Assembly (NCBI RefSeq): GCF_040954835.1
Contig: NC_090711.1
Span: 379,501 to 443,500 of the forward strand
Direction: 5' to 3'
Source of the DNA: Lepisosteus oculatus
Lineage: Eukaryota > Chordata > Actinopteri > Semionotiformes > Lepisosteidae
DNA length: 64,000 nucleotides
The translations under genes were made by a program, and so were the position numbers. A model generated the notes under the pieces. It ran no database searches and had not been told where the DNA came from. It saw only the letters and a list, made by a program, of their open reading frames with translations. Below, in pieces: positions 1 through 10,239 of the stretch. Every line of letters begins with the position of its first letter. Positions within the stretch are counted from its first letter, which is position 1.

Positions 1-1449
1 ATTACAAGATTTTCTCACATGTCTATGCAAATAGATTAAAAAAAATGGATTATCGCAAGTAATAAGTGAGACTCCTTTGAAGTTAGAAGTGCTTACCCTT
101 CCAAGTGTCACAAAGTTATCTAAAATCTAAGAGACACTTCTCAGTTACCTAAAGTTGTAACAATATAGACACATTTTTAATGAAAAGAAGTTATTGCAGG
201 TATTTGAAATTTAGGATCCTGGCTGGTGATAAACTTTGCATGGCTCTTGTGTACAGTCTTATCATTTAGACAGAATTTAACTGTATAACATCAAATTATT
301 TTTTTACATATCTGTACAAATGTCGCCTATCTATTTAGAAGAACCTAATTATCACTAACGTATGATATAAATATGTAAAACTACTTAACTGAAGATATTA
401 AACACTTCTTCAAAGACTATTAAAGTAAGTCAATTTTTTAGTTCTGTGTTTTCTCCATAGTTTATCATGACATACTTTGAGATCATTTCTGATGTTGATG
501 AGTCCCCAACTACGTGTTTGAGAGCCTCTATGGGAAATACATTTTAACCCCCTGCTTCCAGACATAGTAAACTGTCTCATTCTGCTTGAACACTTGAGGG
601 CAGCATTTACAAATCCAGGAACAATCATTTCTCTCATTGATGTGTCTGTCCAGTTTAGATAAAGGGATTGGGTTCAATTCAGTGACCTGTGCACATTACA
701 GTGTGGTATGTTCACTGGCTTTGTGTCCTACACACCTTATAGGTTTTAATCCCCCAAGTGAGCCCCATCAGCTCTGATCTTCAAGCAAATATGCAAAGCA
801 GCCCTTAGTGTTTCTGAGACCAAAGCAGCTTACAAAATGTTCTGAACTTGGGGTGAAACCAGCGGTTTCCCACAGTCTTGTCATTCTCATGCCCTCCTGT
901 TTGAATCACTGCTCAGTTCCTGTCCTGTTTCACCATTGATTTCAGTGCACCTGTGTCTGCTGAGTCATGTGCCTCTCCTGTTTCACTGCAGCATACAGAC
1001 AGACATGCATGGCTTTTATTACAATATCTGACTGGTACATGTATTTGCACCTGTTCATGTTGCGGGGTTTTCATGGTGCAATCTGACTGACAGGTTACAC
1101 ACAGTCTTCTCTTTCCCTCCACACTGCTGTCTCTTCAGGCCTCTCTTTCTATTGTTTCTGCCACTCGTAGCTGCTAATTCTTTTAATCGACCAGTGCATT
1201 CGTTTTCCCTTTTGAAAAAATATAATGAAGCCCACCACACATTTGCCTCTGCAGGTCCCCAGGTCTGTGCCTTTGCAAAAAGCATTTATAGGCTGTGTTT
1301 CAACAAAACAGCACAAACAAGAAGTTAAGAGACATAACATAGCACATCTGAACTTTAAAGATGCTCTCACTGAGAAGATCTTCATCCATTTCTCAGTGAT
1401 GTGAGTGCTGGTATTTTGGAAATCTAAGCAGCCACTATGTTAAAAATAG
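1..1449. other. AT-rich stretch without recognisable gene
   Basis: No reading frame here resembles a known protein, and no repeat family was recognised. The missing 5' part of the odorant receptor fragment that follows was looked for here on the + strand and not found. One - strand frame (1149-1385) begins with a hydrophobic, Cys-rich stretch but has no support as a gene. Confidence 0.5.
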
Positions 1450-1764
1450 CTTAAAAACCACATCCTGCACAATGTGTCCCTGTCCCTGCTGTCGCTGACG
1501 TTGATGTTCACTTACTTCATGGTCCTGTTTGCAGCAAAGGCCGCCTCTACAGATGCAGCTTCAGCTAAAAGGGCTCGAAACACCATCCTGCTGCACGGAG
1601 CCCAGCTGCCGCTCTGCATGCTGTCCTACATCACTCCTGTGATCGACAGCATTCTGCTTTCAGACTTCCCTCAGTACCGCACACACATACTGTTTCTTAC
1701 TTACCTGGTATCACACATTGTACCAAGGATTCTGAGTCCGTTGATTTATGGTATCAGAGATTAA
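1450..1764 (+). pseudogene. Odorant receptor 131-2-like C-terminal fragment
   Basis: This frame matches the last third of a fish odorant receptor of the 131-2-like type, a single-exon seven-helix G-protein-coupled receptor of olfactory neurons. The diagnostic stretch is KAASTDAASAKRARNTILLH, a basic third intracellular loop. Then come helix 6 (LCMLSYITPVIDS) and helix 7 ending in SPLIYGIRD. Only about 97-105 codons remain: helices 1 to 4, the N-terminus and a proper start are absent, and an in-frame TAG lies at 1447-1449. No palmitoylated tail follows the RD motif; the frame stops there, earlier than usual. It is best read as a 5'-truncated relic of an odorant receptor cluster that may continue outside the window. 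Family recognition is from memory of the motif, without a search. Confidence 0.75.
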
Positions 1765-2695
1765 AGGTTCAGGAGAAGCAGGAAGGAGTATTAGCAATGT
1801 GCACAAGTAATAACAAAGGTAAGAGCCAAATCTTACACCTCTGTTAAAATAAAGTAATAATGCACTGTCAAAGAAACTTCTGTTGATTTTTTAAAATTGT
1901 TTGATCACTTGCAGAGCATAAATATTATGTCAAAAATACAAAAATGCAGGGAGTTGATTTGTTTTTAGTTATTTTGAGATGTAGAAAAATTGATAAATCA
2001 GAATGGAATTCTGAATAATACAGTAAATACCACATTTCTCGCTGCATGTTGCATATTGTATTTTGCAGTTCAACCGTGCAATTCACCATGTCTAATACAA
2101 AGAGTTCAACATTGTCAGAGGACCAGGTCCTGCCTGAGAAGCCAGACTCTGGGCTATTTGTCCATCCTTCTGCTTACAAGAACACGAAGAGTTTCCAGCT
2201 ATGCGTATGGAATGTGAATTTTTTATTCACAGAGACAGACACGCGATTGGTTTTCCGGGCTGTTACTTCAGCGGCCAGCCTGGATCTCACACCTCCTTCA
2301 AGGAGCCAGGAGAGAGGACAGATGCTCGCGAGCAGCTGGCATGAGAACTGAATCACATCCCTTACCCAGAACAAATAAAAACATGCAAACACTGTTTCCT
2401 GGCATTGAAATAAATGTATTTTGGTAAAAGATTTCCAGTACTTAAGAAAATAAAATGACTAAAAGTGTTGAGGAAAACATACCGTATGGACGGTCTGTAG
2501 CTGTGTGTCGTAAGTGTCATCACAACATACAGTATTCGTAGAGCCTGGTGCGGAGAGAGCAGGAGCTCTGAGAAGGGGAGAGGGAGCGGGAGGCTGTGGG
2601 CAGGAAGGACGGGCTTATCCACGCGGGGGGGCAGCCGGTGAGCCCTCGTCTGTGAGCTCCGAGGACCCTTGTCTTTTCAGTGTCCCAGTGGGTGG
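1765..2695. other. Intergenic, no gene recognised
   Basis: Several short frames overlap here on both strands with no recognisable content. The GC-rich patch around 2540-2660 could be a promoter-proximal segment of the lectin-like gene that starts at 3043, but no exon can be defined. Confidence 0.35.
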
Positions 2696-2699
2696 ACCT

Positions 2700-2970
2700 G
2701 CCCAGCAACATGTCCAGGACACAGAGTGGCTCTGGTGCCAGGAGGATATTCAGTCCAACTAGCCTGTTGGGTAGATGGCCACTAATTAATCTCAGGCTCT
2801 CATCCAACCATTCCTTGAAAAAAATACAGGGTATCATGTGCAACAACATTGCTCGATAGCTTGTTCCAGACACCCACAACATTTTGCGTAAAGATTTGAC
2901 TCCTTTTCTCCGTTTTAAATGCACATCCTCTAGTTCCTACTTCTTCCCCTCTGGCTTGTGCTTCACTGTT
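2700..2970 (-). repeat. CR1-like LINE 3' fragment
   Basis: Read on the - strand, this matches a LINE-tail repeat common in ray-finned fish and coelacanth. It has the phrase for 'acgcaaaatgttgtgggtg', then a 'tctggaacaagctatcgagc' core, a 'gttggatgag' stretch and the start of a 'gactgaat' segment. A second, independent copy of the same family lies in the other orientation at about 55.44-55.70 kb. The copy is diverged and carries no complete domain. Assignment to CR1 rather than another LINE clade is from memory. Confidence 0.55.
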
Positions 2971-3042
2971 CACTCAGTGTTGAGTCACAGACACTATTCC
3001 TCTTTAGTTTGCACATGTGACCCAGCCCTGCTGCAGGCAGCG

Positions 3043-6000
3043 ATGGCAGGCATGCACAGGGACAGCATCTACACTGGGCTGGAGAGACCCAGCGAAGACG
3101 TGTACAGCACCGTGAACCCCAGGGCGAAGGGTAAGGCCTGCCTGCTCCTCGTGACCCCGCGGCTGACTCAGGTAGCAGGGCTCAGCTTTGAAGTGCAGAG
3201 TATCACCTGCTCACCAAGAGCTTCTGATGATGCCAGAGACACACTGCCTTTGCTGTACAGCCGACAGCAGTGAGGCGTGGTCCTCTGTTGGATTAAGTCT
3301 AACTCTGTTCTGTTTCTATGGATATGCTGAGTGCACCATCTCAGATTAAAGTGTGAGGCACAGCTTCACATGTACAGTGGTAATGAATTATTTTCAAAAG
3401 ATTTAGTCAACATTAAAGATATTTTAAAGTGATTCACACATATGTAGTATATTTACCTAAAACAAAGTGAAATGTGCTCACTGGGTCAAGGGGAAGTTCT
3501 GAAACGCAACACTGCCAGGAGCGCTCGTGCGCTGTCAGGGGTCACCATGATTGGTGTGGTGATTAATAGCAGGAAACAATGAGAATGAGCCCTACCAAGC
3601 CTGCTCTGCACTACCATACAACTTCTTTCTGTCTTTCTCATGAGCTCTCATTTGAACTTTATTGCTATTTTGTAATTGCACACGATGTACATTTTGCACT
3701 GAACTAAAATTGCACACTACAGGAAAATAGAGAAAATTTTATACAGGAAAGTATAAAATGGAATAAGGCAGAACACAGTTATTGCCAATGATTCCTTTAC
3801 ATGGAACTCTTTTTTGTGACAAAAGATGAAAACCAATTCTCTGCTTTGCTGTTCTCCTGATGGAGTTCAGCATTCATACTCATTAAAGGTTTTCCCATAA
3901 TCCCCATAAACCACAAGTACATGTGGCAGTCAGGTGTATTTGTACATCACTGTGGCAGGCTGGCCATAACCATCAAGTCTGACTGGATTTAAAGGCTGTG
4001 CTTCACCTTAGCAGCAGACACACCAGATGTCGATCAGTTATGAGCTCAGAAATGTAATTGTAGGCTTAGTTTTTTTAGGCAATCAAAATAAATAACCTTT
4101 GTGATTTCAACTCTCCTCTATTCAGCACAGTACCTCAATGATTCAACAATAATACGAATCATATATAATTCTATTCTACGCTACTTTTGAAAAAAATATA
4201 AATTTTGAACTACAGTATGATACTGAGATGGTGTCTGGTTGCTCTGGTGTGCACTGAGGTGTTTTTCACACAGATGTATCATCATCAGTGAAGAGTCCAC
4301 AAGCAGGAACCCCGTATAATAATCCTGCTGCTTCCTTCCTCCCAGCAGGCAAAGGCCCTCCGTACAGACTGGCTGCAGTGTTGCTGGCCCTGCTGTGCTC
4401 TGGCTTGCTGGCTGCGGTCGCAGTGCTCGCTGTGCAATGTGAGTACACTGCACATCACACACCGTGGAGGGTCACAAACAGGAGATGCTTCCCAAACCCA
4501 AAAAATGAAAATCAATACTTTTTTCCCACTCGGTAGAAAGGAGAAAAATCAAAAAGCATAAAAACAAGCAAACAATTTTTGTTGTTTTAATTGTCTGTTA
4601 AATCCCATTTTGTACACTGTAGAAAGGAGCCTGAAGTTTGCTGGAAGCTCCCAGTACCCTCTGTTCTCCAGACACTGTAGCCCTTTCAAAGTCATCAAAA
4701 TGTACAGAAACCAGCTCTTCTGACTAATGATGAATCTGTTAATGGACACAAATACTACAAAACACCAGGGCTGATGCTAAAGTAGTTTTGTTTGGGAACA
4801 AACACATTTACAGCGTAAGCATCAGTCAAAAAATTGACATTTTATTTCTTGTCTAACGGAACCATATTATCCTAAGTGTTATCTGCCATGTGAAACTGTC
4901 GCACAGCACCCTGTCAGAAGGTCGTGGCGCCCTACGGCACCAGAGAGGAGGAAGAGAGAGGCAGAATCCAGCCGGCACGCTCTGCCCTGAACCGCAGCTA
5001 TGCCGAAATCGCGGAGCACTACGCACAGCTCCTGCAAGCCTACAACGAGACCACTGAGAAATACAACACGCTGTACCAGTACTGTGCCAGCACCCGGGCC
5101 CGACAGAGTGAGTGACTGTCGGGCAGTGCACAAGCAGACCTGCAGGGGCTGCACTCAGGGGGCTTTTAAAAAAATCTTCACACTTATCTCGTAATTGCCA
5201 GAAACGTAACTCGCAATTACGAGAAAATGATCTCGTAATTACGACTTAGTAATTCTCGCGTACTTTGTGCTCACGCGATAGCACAATTGTCGTATAATAC
5301 CTATACCAAGTAGGTAGCTACGTCAGCATGCATAGGCTGCAAATGAACACGTTAAAGTTTTATTCCACGCTGAAAAGAGAAGAAAAGAAACACAACATTA
5401 TGGCTGTGAGGGCTTCGGCTGCCCGTTAATGCAATGAAAGGAGAGGCAAACACTCTTGTTCTTCCACATATTAATTGGTTAAACAGCCTGTCTGACAAGC
5501 AAGACAATACAGCTGCCTGTTTCTGATTGGACAGACTGTGCAGGGAGAGAGAATCCCCTGTGTTCCCCGCGTGCTGCCAGTGCTGGTCTCCATGTGGTAC
5601 GTTAGGAGCTGATTCAACCAGCCTTCAGAAGTGGGACTGCTTAAGACAGTTAGTCATCAGGCTTACAGACTGTCTCCCTCAGTCCTCTAACATGTGTAAA
5701 GTTTGTCTCCATGATTATGGGGGGTTTTATTACTGTCTCGTCATGCACACCGAACTCCTGAGTTTAGATGCAGCAATGAGCTTTTCACTCAGCACTGCAT
5801 CATCCTAAAGCCTGGTGTCCCTTACAAAAGTTGTTTTGGCATTATAATAATAAATAGCAAAACCATGACAAATCACACAGAGGTGTAATAAACCATGAAC
5901 AAAGCAAAGGTGTGATGATGTGTGATGAAATAATTGAATTACTGCTGTTACAAGGTGAAAATGTGTCATGGAGGACTTTGAGAAGAGATTCTTTCAAACA

Positions 6001-7171
6001 TGTGAAGAAATGGGGAAAAACAACTCCGCATCTGCTGCAGGTCAGGTCTTCACAGGCTGTACTTGGTTCAACAGAGCCAGGAGTGTGGGAAAGGCACTGC
6101 TGTGTTAATACAGCTGGGTTTACCAACAGATTTCCTCCTAGAGCTCGTCCGCTCTGAGCTGCCTCTCTCCCTCTCCTCGGAAGTGATCGAGAGTGAGCAG
6201 GAGCAGGTAGAGTCCGTATCTTCCTGGTCAGGGAGAGAGGGGAGTAGGTCACACACTTGAGCACACCATCCAGGCAAAGTGTTGGCTCAAAAATTAGAAG
6301 ATTATTTTATTACTGAATAGGCCAGATATTAAACACTATGATACATAACAAACACTTGACTTAAAGAATAAAGCCATTAAAACACAATAATAACAGAAAA
6401 TAGTGGGGGGGAAAATGGATAATTATGAGAAGATGTTTTTGGATGGCTGTAGAGGACAAGACATAGTACAGGGTGTAGATTTACTGACGTTGCTCTGTCT
6501 CTGTCCAGAGCTTCCTGGTAAGAGAGACCAGCGAGGGAGCAAGAAGACTGAACTACTGGATTGAACTGGTGTGTGAGACGGAGGGAGGCTGGCTGGATGG
6601 CACACCGCTGAGCACAAGACAGTAAGCCCAAAGAGTGAGGGAGCAGAGCCTTACCGATCTCTGTATCATCACCTGCCTGGTACCTGCAGTAGACTCACGC
6701 TTCTGGAGAAGCACCAGAAAATGAGGTCATGAAGTCCAAAGTTTGTGTACTCAGCTCTCTTGTGACTCAGTATATTTACTGTGAAACATAGTGGTCTCCA
6801 TCCAGTTTCAGAAATCTGAAAGTCCTGGCTAAGGGTCTGGGCATCCTGAGTGATCCTGGAAGTAAGGGAAGCACACTCTGGGTAGGGTGCCAGTCCATCG
6901 CTGGGAGTGACCACACCCATGCTAAGACTCCCGCTACCCTGTTCTCAAAGACATGTGCCTCTTAACCTCTCTCCGAGCTGGGGCTGCTGTGGGCACACCA
7001 GGGCCAGGAGACGCTGATGTTTGTCTCCATTCTTGTAGGTTTTGGTGTGCTGGGCAGTCAGAGAATCAGGACAGAGAGCACTTCTCCACTGGACAGGACT
7101 CCAGTTACCTGGATTCTGACCAGCGCTGCAGGAGCTACGGGTTTCAGATGAATCATCTTCTTAGAACGTGA
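3043..7171 (+). CDS. C-type lectin-like type II membrane receptor, lectin domain partly decayed
   Basis: Five exons fit together by splice phase: 3043-3130, 4349-4438, 4907-5107, 6509-6621 and 7039-7171. Exon 1 gives a cytoplasmic tail of about 30 residues starting MAGMHRDSIYTGL, with two tyrosine motifs (YTGL, YSTV). Exon 2 encodes a membrane helix (LAAVLLALLCSGLLAAVAVL). Exon 3 encodes a helical stalk with two N-glycosylation sites (NRS, NET). Exon 4 has the lectin-fold signature YWIEL...EGGWLDGTPLSTR and exon 5 begins FWCAGQSENQ and ends at TGA 7169-7171. This is the build of CD209/asialoglycoprotein-receptor-like fish receptors. The exon that should carry the first third of the lectin fold was not found between 5108 and 6508; phases 1 in and 0 out also require one there. 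The WND-type calcium motif and a conserved Cys (EHC reads EHF) are altered. It may be a pseudogene, or a receptor whose fold has drifted. Confidence 0.55.
5186..5245. repeat. Cluster of CTCGTAATTACGAG palindromes
   Basis: Three iterations or partial iterations of the palindrome ATCTCGTAATTACGAGAT occur in 60 bases, in the intron after the stalk exon of the lectin-like gene. A related copy lies at 8021-8040. Both are followed within about 100 bases by a 'cgtcag' segment, so they may be two diverged copies of one small element. Confidence 0.5.
6880..6920 (+). repeat. Short fish repeat tail
   Basis: The phrase 'gggtgccagtccatcgctgg' is a variant of a very common fish interspersed sequence. Only this short piece is recognisable and the element's borders cannot be set. 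It lies in the intron between the two lectin-domain exons. Confidence 0.35.
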
Positions 7172-7960
7172 GAAATCTGCTTGGGCCTGAAATAGGTTTT
7201 GCTTATTGCTCATTGCAACTCTTGTGGTAGTGTCTAAATGTATTAAAGTTTCCATGTTTAGTGTTTATGCATTTTAATATATATAAATACTATATACATA
7301 CATTTGAATTCTAAAGATGATTTATTATAAAGTCCTTTCAATGTTTTGAACCACAATGGAGGTTTAGAAAAGTAAATGAATTAATTGTAATGGGAAAAAA
7401 AACAATAATTAAAAATAAGCAATAGCACTGTGTTAAATAAAAAATATTCCTTTATTTAGTATAATGTCAATAATAAAGACATTTCACAATTGAAATAAAT
7501 GAACTCTCTCAATAAAGAGATCATCCAAGTTGAGCTGTGTTGCTGGACTGTGTTTTCTCAGAACCAAGGCTTTTACTATACCTTCTCCTCCAATACACCA
7601 GGGAGTCAGTTTCACCAGTAAAGTTACAGACTCTGTGAGGACGTTTCTTTGATTGCAGAGACACAAGACGCAGACAAACAAAGACCTCACTTCCACATTA
7701 TGAAAATGTAAAATCAAGCTCTCAACATCATCAACAAAAACTAAAACAACATGGGACAACTTCATATGGGACAACTTCATCATGTAGGAAGTTATTTAAT
7801 GTGTGTGAAATTTAGAGATGCTTGTGCTGCATGTGTGTGTGTGTGTATGTTTTCACAGGACATGCTCAGGGCTGGTCAGTGCCACTGGGGCTGTTTCATG
7901 TCACATTATGAGCCTTGTCGAATCCAGTTTCACAATGAAAGCCTTCCGTACAATGACAAA
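7172..7960. other. 3' flank of the lectin-like gene
   Basis: AT-rich sequence follows the TGA of the lectin-like gene. Possible poly(A) signals of the AATAAA type occur around 7436 and near 7475-7495. A short (TG)n run lies at about 7832-7846 and a small direct repeat of 'tgggacaacttcat' at about 7752-7780. No gene is recognised. Confidence 0.4.
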
Positions 7961-7969
7961 TGAGCATTA

Positions 7970-8160
7970 AGATTTACGGAAGCGGACTGCTGGCACTAAG
8001 GAAAAAAAAATGTGTTCCCTTATCTCGTGATTACGAGATAGCAATGGTTACGTCAGTGTATATACAACCTGTGACGTTGTGCACTGAACGCATGTAGAAT
8101 CTACGGTGAACTTGGCTGGCACTTTCGGTTTAACGATTGTGTCCAGCGCAGCAGAATTTG
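7970..8160. repeat. Second copy of the palindromic-motif element
   Basis: A 20-base near-perfect palindrome, TATCTCGTGATTACGAGATA, sits at 8021-8040. It is preceded by 'acggaagcggactgctggca' and followed by 'ggttacgtcagtg'. The palindrome core is the one at 5186-5245. No coding frame is associated. It looks like a small non-autonomous element, but no terminal inverted repeats or target duplications could be fixed. Confidence 0.45.
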
Positions 8161-8189
8161 TACAGATTTCGACTGGGGTTCAGTCATAA

Positions 8190-10230
8190 TGAAATCTTTA
8201 CATTTTTAGCAAATATGATCAGAATCATTACAAGCATGGGGACCAGTTTTGTGGGATTTAGAGATCAAAGCAATGATGGTTCCGTTATGAACAGCTAGTT
8301 TTTTTTTTATCAAACGTATAAAGAGGTTACAAATACAAATCCAACCAGAGGTTAAGAAACTTGTACAAGAGATAAAAACACAAACAGAAAAAAACAATTA
8401 ACTGCCAGAGGTAATGAAGTAAATTATGTGATCAAATTGTATTTTTTTACATATATCAAATGTTTTCCTTGCTTTAGCATTTTCCAATTTTTTATAGAAT
8501 TTAAATAGTTTCAACTCCACCTCAAAAGTACTAAAAGGGGGAAGTATTATTAGAACATTTTGATTTATGAATGTGACATTTACACAGAATTACTAATAAA
8601 TTTACTATAAATAAATGCTTTTTCCAAATTTTCTATTAAACAGTACAATAAAATATCAAAATCCTTAAATCTAAAAAGAACCTTTAACTGCCTGCAAAGA
8701 AAACTCTGCAAGTCCATCCAAAAAAAACTTCACAACCATACACCTAACAAAACTTGTGAACAATTTTAAACAATATCTCTTTAACTTTATTTGTAATACA
8801 ATATCTATCAAAAGTTGTCCAAACTAATTTCCCATTGATATTTTCAAACATTGCATTCCAAAAAGATAAACAAGGAGGGATAAGATGGGGTTTACAAAGA
8901 TTCCTTATACAGTATGCATGCTATTACATTTCTCATCCTTTATTTCCACACAATCCAAGAATAAATCAGTTGTAGGACCAGAAAGGAAGTCAGTCCTGAT
9001 AACGCATTGATTTGCTTTTTACAAGTTCACTACACCTCCCAGAATGGCATAAAAAACTATTGCATATTCCTTAGGGGTGACAGGGAACTGAAACCTCTCC
9101 AGGAATTCAGGATAAGTAAACAATCTACTGTCTTCATTCAACAGTTGAGCCACTAAATAAATTTTGTTGTTGTACCAAGTCTGTGAAAAATAATCTTTTA
9201 TTTTTATACTTAATGTCTTTATTATTCAAAATATAATATGTATGTGGTGAAAAATTGTATAATAAAGTCCAATATACAGTAATATAATTATAATGCTCCT
9301 TTATTAGCCCTATACAATTTCTTGCATTAGGAATTTGTCTTTTTGCATTCCCCAGCTTTTCTTCATGGAGACACAGACAGGGAGAGAAGCTGGGGGTCAG
9401 AGTGCAGGGTCTGCCATTGTACAGCACCCCTGGTGCAGCTGGGGTTAAGGGCCTTGCTCAGGGGCCCAATAGAGTAGGATTCCTCTGCCAGCTGTGGGAT
9501 TTGAACCAACAACCTTCCAGTGCAGAGCCACTGCTCCGCCCCTGATAATACCTGCTTATGAAAATTAGACAATTTAATTGGGATTTTTTATATCAAAGTT
9601 ACATTTTAACAGACTCAACTCTATGAATAATTAACCCTTTGAGGCCAGCAATCCAAACTTTCATCAAACACTGTATTAAAATCTCCATCCAAGATTATTT
9701 TAGCTTCCAAAAATCTATTTAAAACCTTTTAAACTATCTTCTAATTCCTGAAAAAGAAGTCTATTTTGTATTTTATTATTGGTGGCATATACATTAACAA
9801 GTATAAACTGTTTCCCCTCAATGTCAACTGTTAAAATGATCCATCTCTCAGAATGACGCATACTACTGTGAAGGATTTTCCCCTTAAAGTTCCCCTTCAA
9901 GACAGCAACCCCGGCTGAGTGATTAGTACCATTGGAAAGCCAAATATCATCCCCCCCCAAAGTGCAAATCCGATTGACATGCATGCATTTCCTGTATAAA
10001 ATAAAAATCAGCACCCACTTTTTAACAAAACAAAAAATACGCTTTTCTTTTTACATTTCGAATACCTCTGTTATTAATAGAAAAAAAAACAGAAAAAGAC
10101 ATATAACTAACTCTAAGATAAGTAACTTTAAAATAATCTATATTATTGAGTTTTTCAAGAACCAGAACTATAACAGTCCTTAAAACATGACTACACCATT
10201 CCAAACCAAAAATAAACACTAGTATATGCT
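8190..10230 (-). mobile_element. L1-type LINE, degraded, with internal deletion
   Basis: Read on the - strand this is a fish L1-clade non-LTR retrotransposon. The start of ORF2 (endonuclease) is visible from about 10140 down to 9600: blocks resembling INNRGIRNVKRKA, then GADFYFIQEMHA, SAGVAVLKGNFKGKI and FILVNVYATNN, then ILDGDFNTVFDES. The C-terminal part resumes from about 9240 with ILNNKDIKYKNKRLFF, then YPEFLERFQFPVTPKEYAIVF. It continues in broken frames through a zone resembling the end of ORF2 down to about 8420, followed by about 230 bases of 3' non-coding sequence. The reverse-transcriptase core between these parts is missing. Stops and frame changes show it is dead. A SINE lies in the gap at 9360-9545. 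Clade assignment is from recognised protein motifs, not a search. Confidence 0.75.
9360..9545 (-). mobile_element. tRNA-derived SINE inside the LINE
   Basis: On the - strand this begins GGGGCGGAGCAGTGGCTCTG, a degraded A-box region. It carries GGTTCAAATCC, a perfect RNA polymerase III B-box, and continues with the fish SINE body 'gggcccctgagcaaggccct', 'caatggcagaccctgcactc' and 'ctctccctgtctgtgtctcc'. It sits exactly where the LINE's reverse-transcriptase core is missing, so it either inserted there or arrived with the rearrangement. It is not a tRNA gene: there is no acceptor stem or intact cloverleaf. Confidence 0.7.
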
Positions 10231-10239
10231 GCTATAATA

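Noticed and set aside
1149-1385. 78-codon - strand frame with signal-like start and CKGTDLGTCRGKC
   Set aside because: Superficially like a Cys-rich secreted peptide, but the Cys pattern fits neither Kunitz nor WAP domains and nothing else supports a gene.
5527-5808. Possible missing first lectin-domain exon
   Set aside because: All three frames were read; none has the W and Cys pattern of a lectin fold, and phases do not fit.
9480-9525. tRNA gene suggested by a perfect B-box
   Set aside because: It belongs to a SINE; there is no cloverleaf or acceptor stem.
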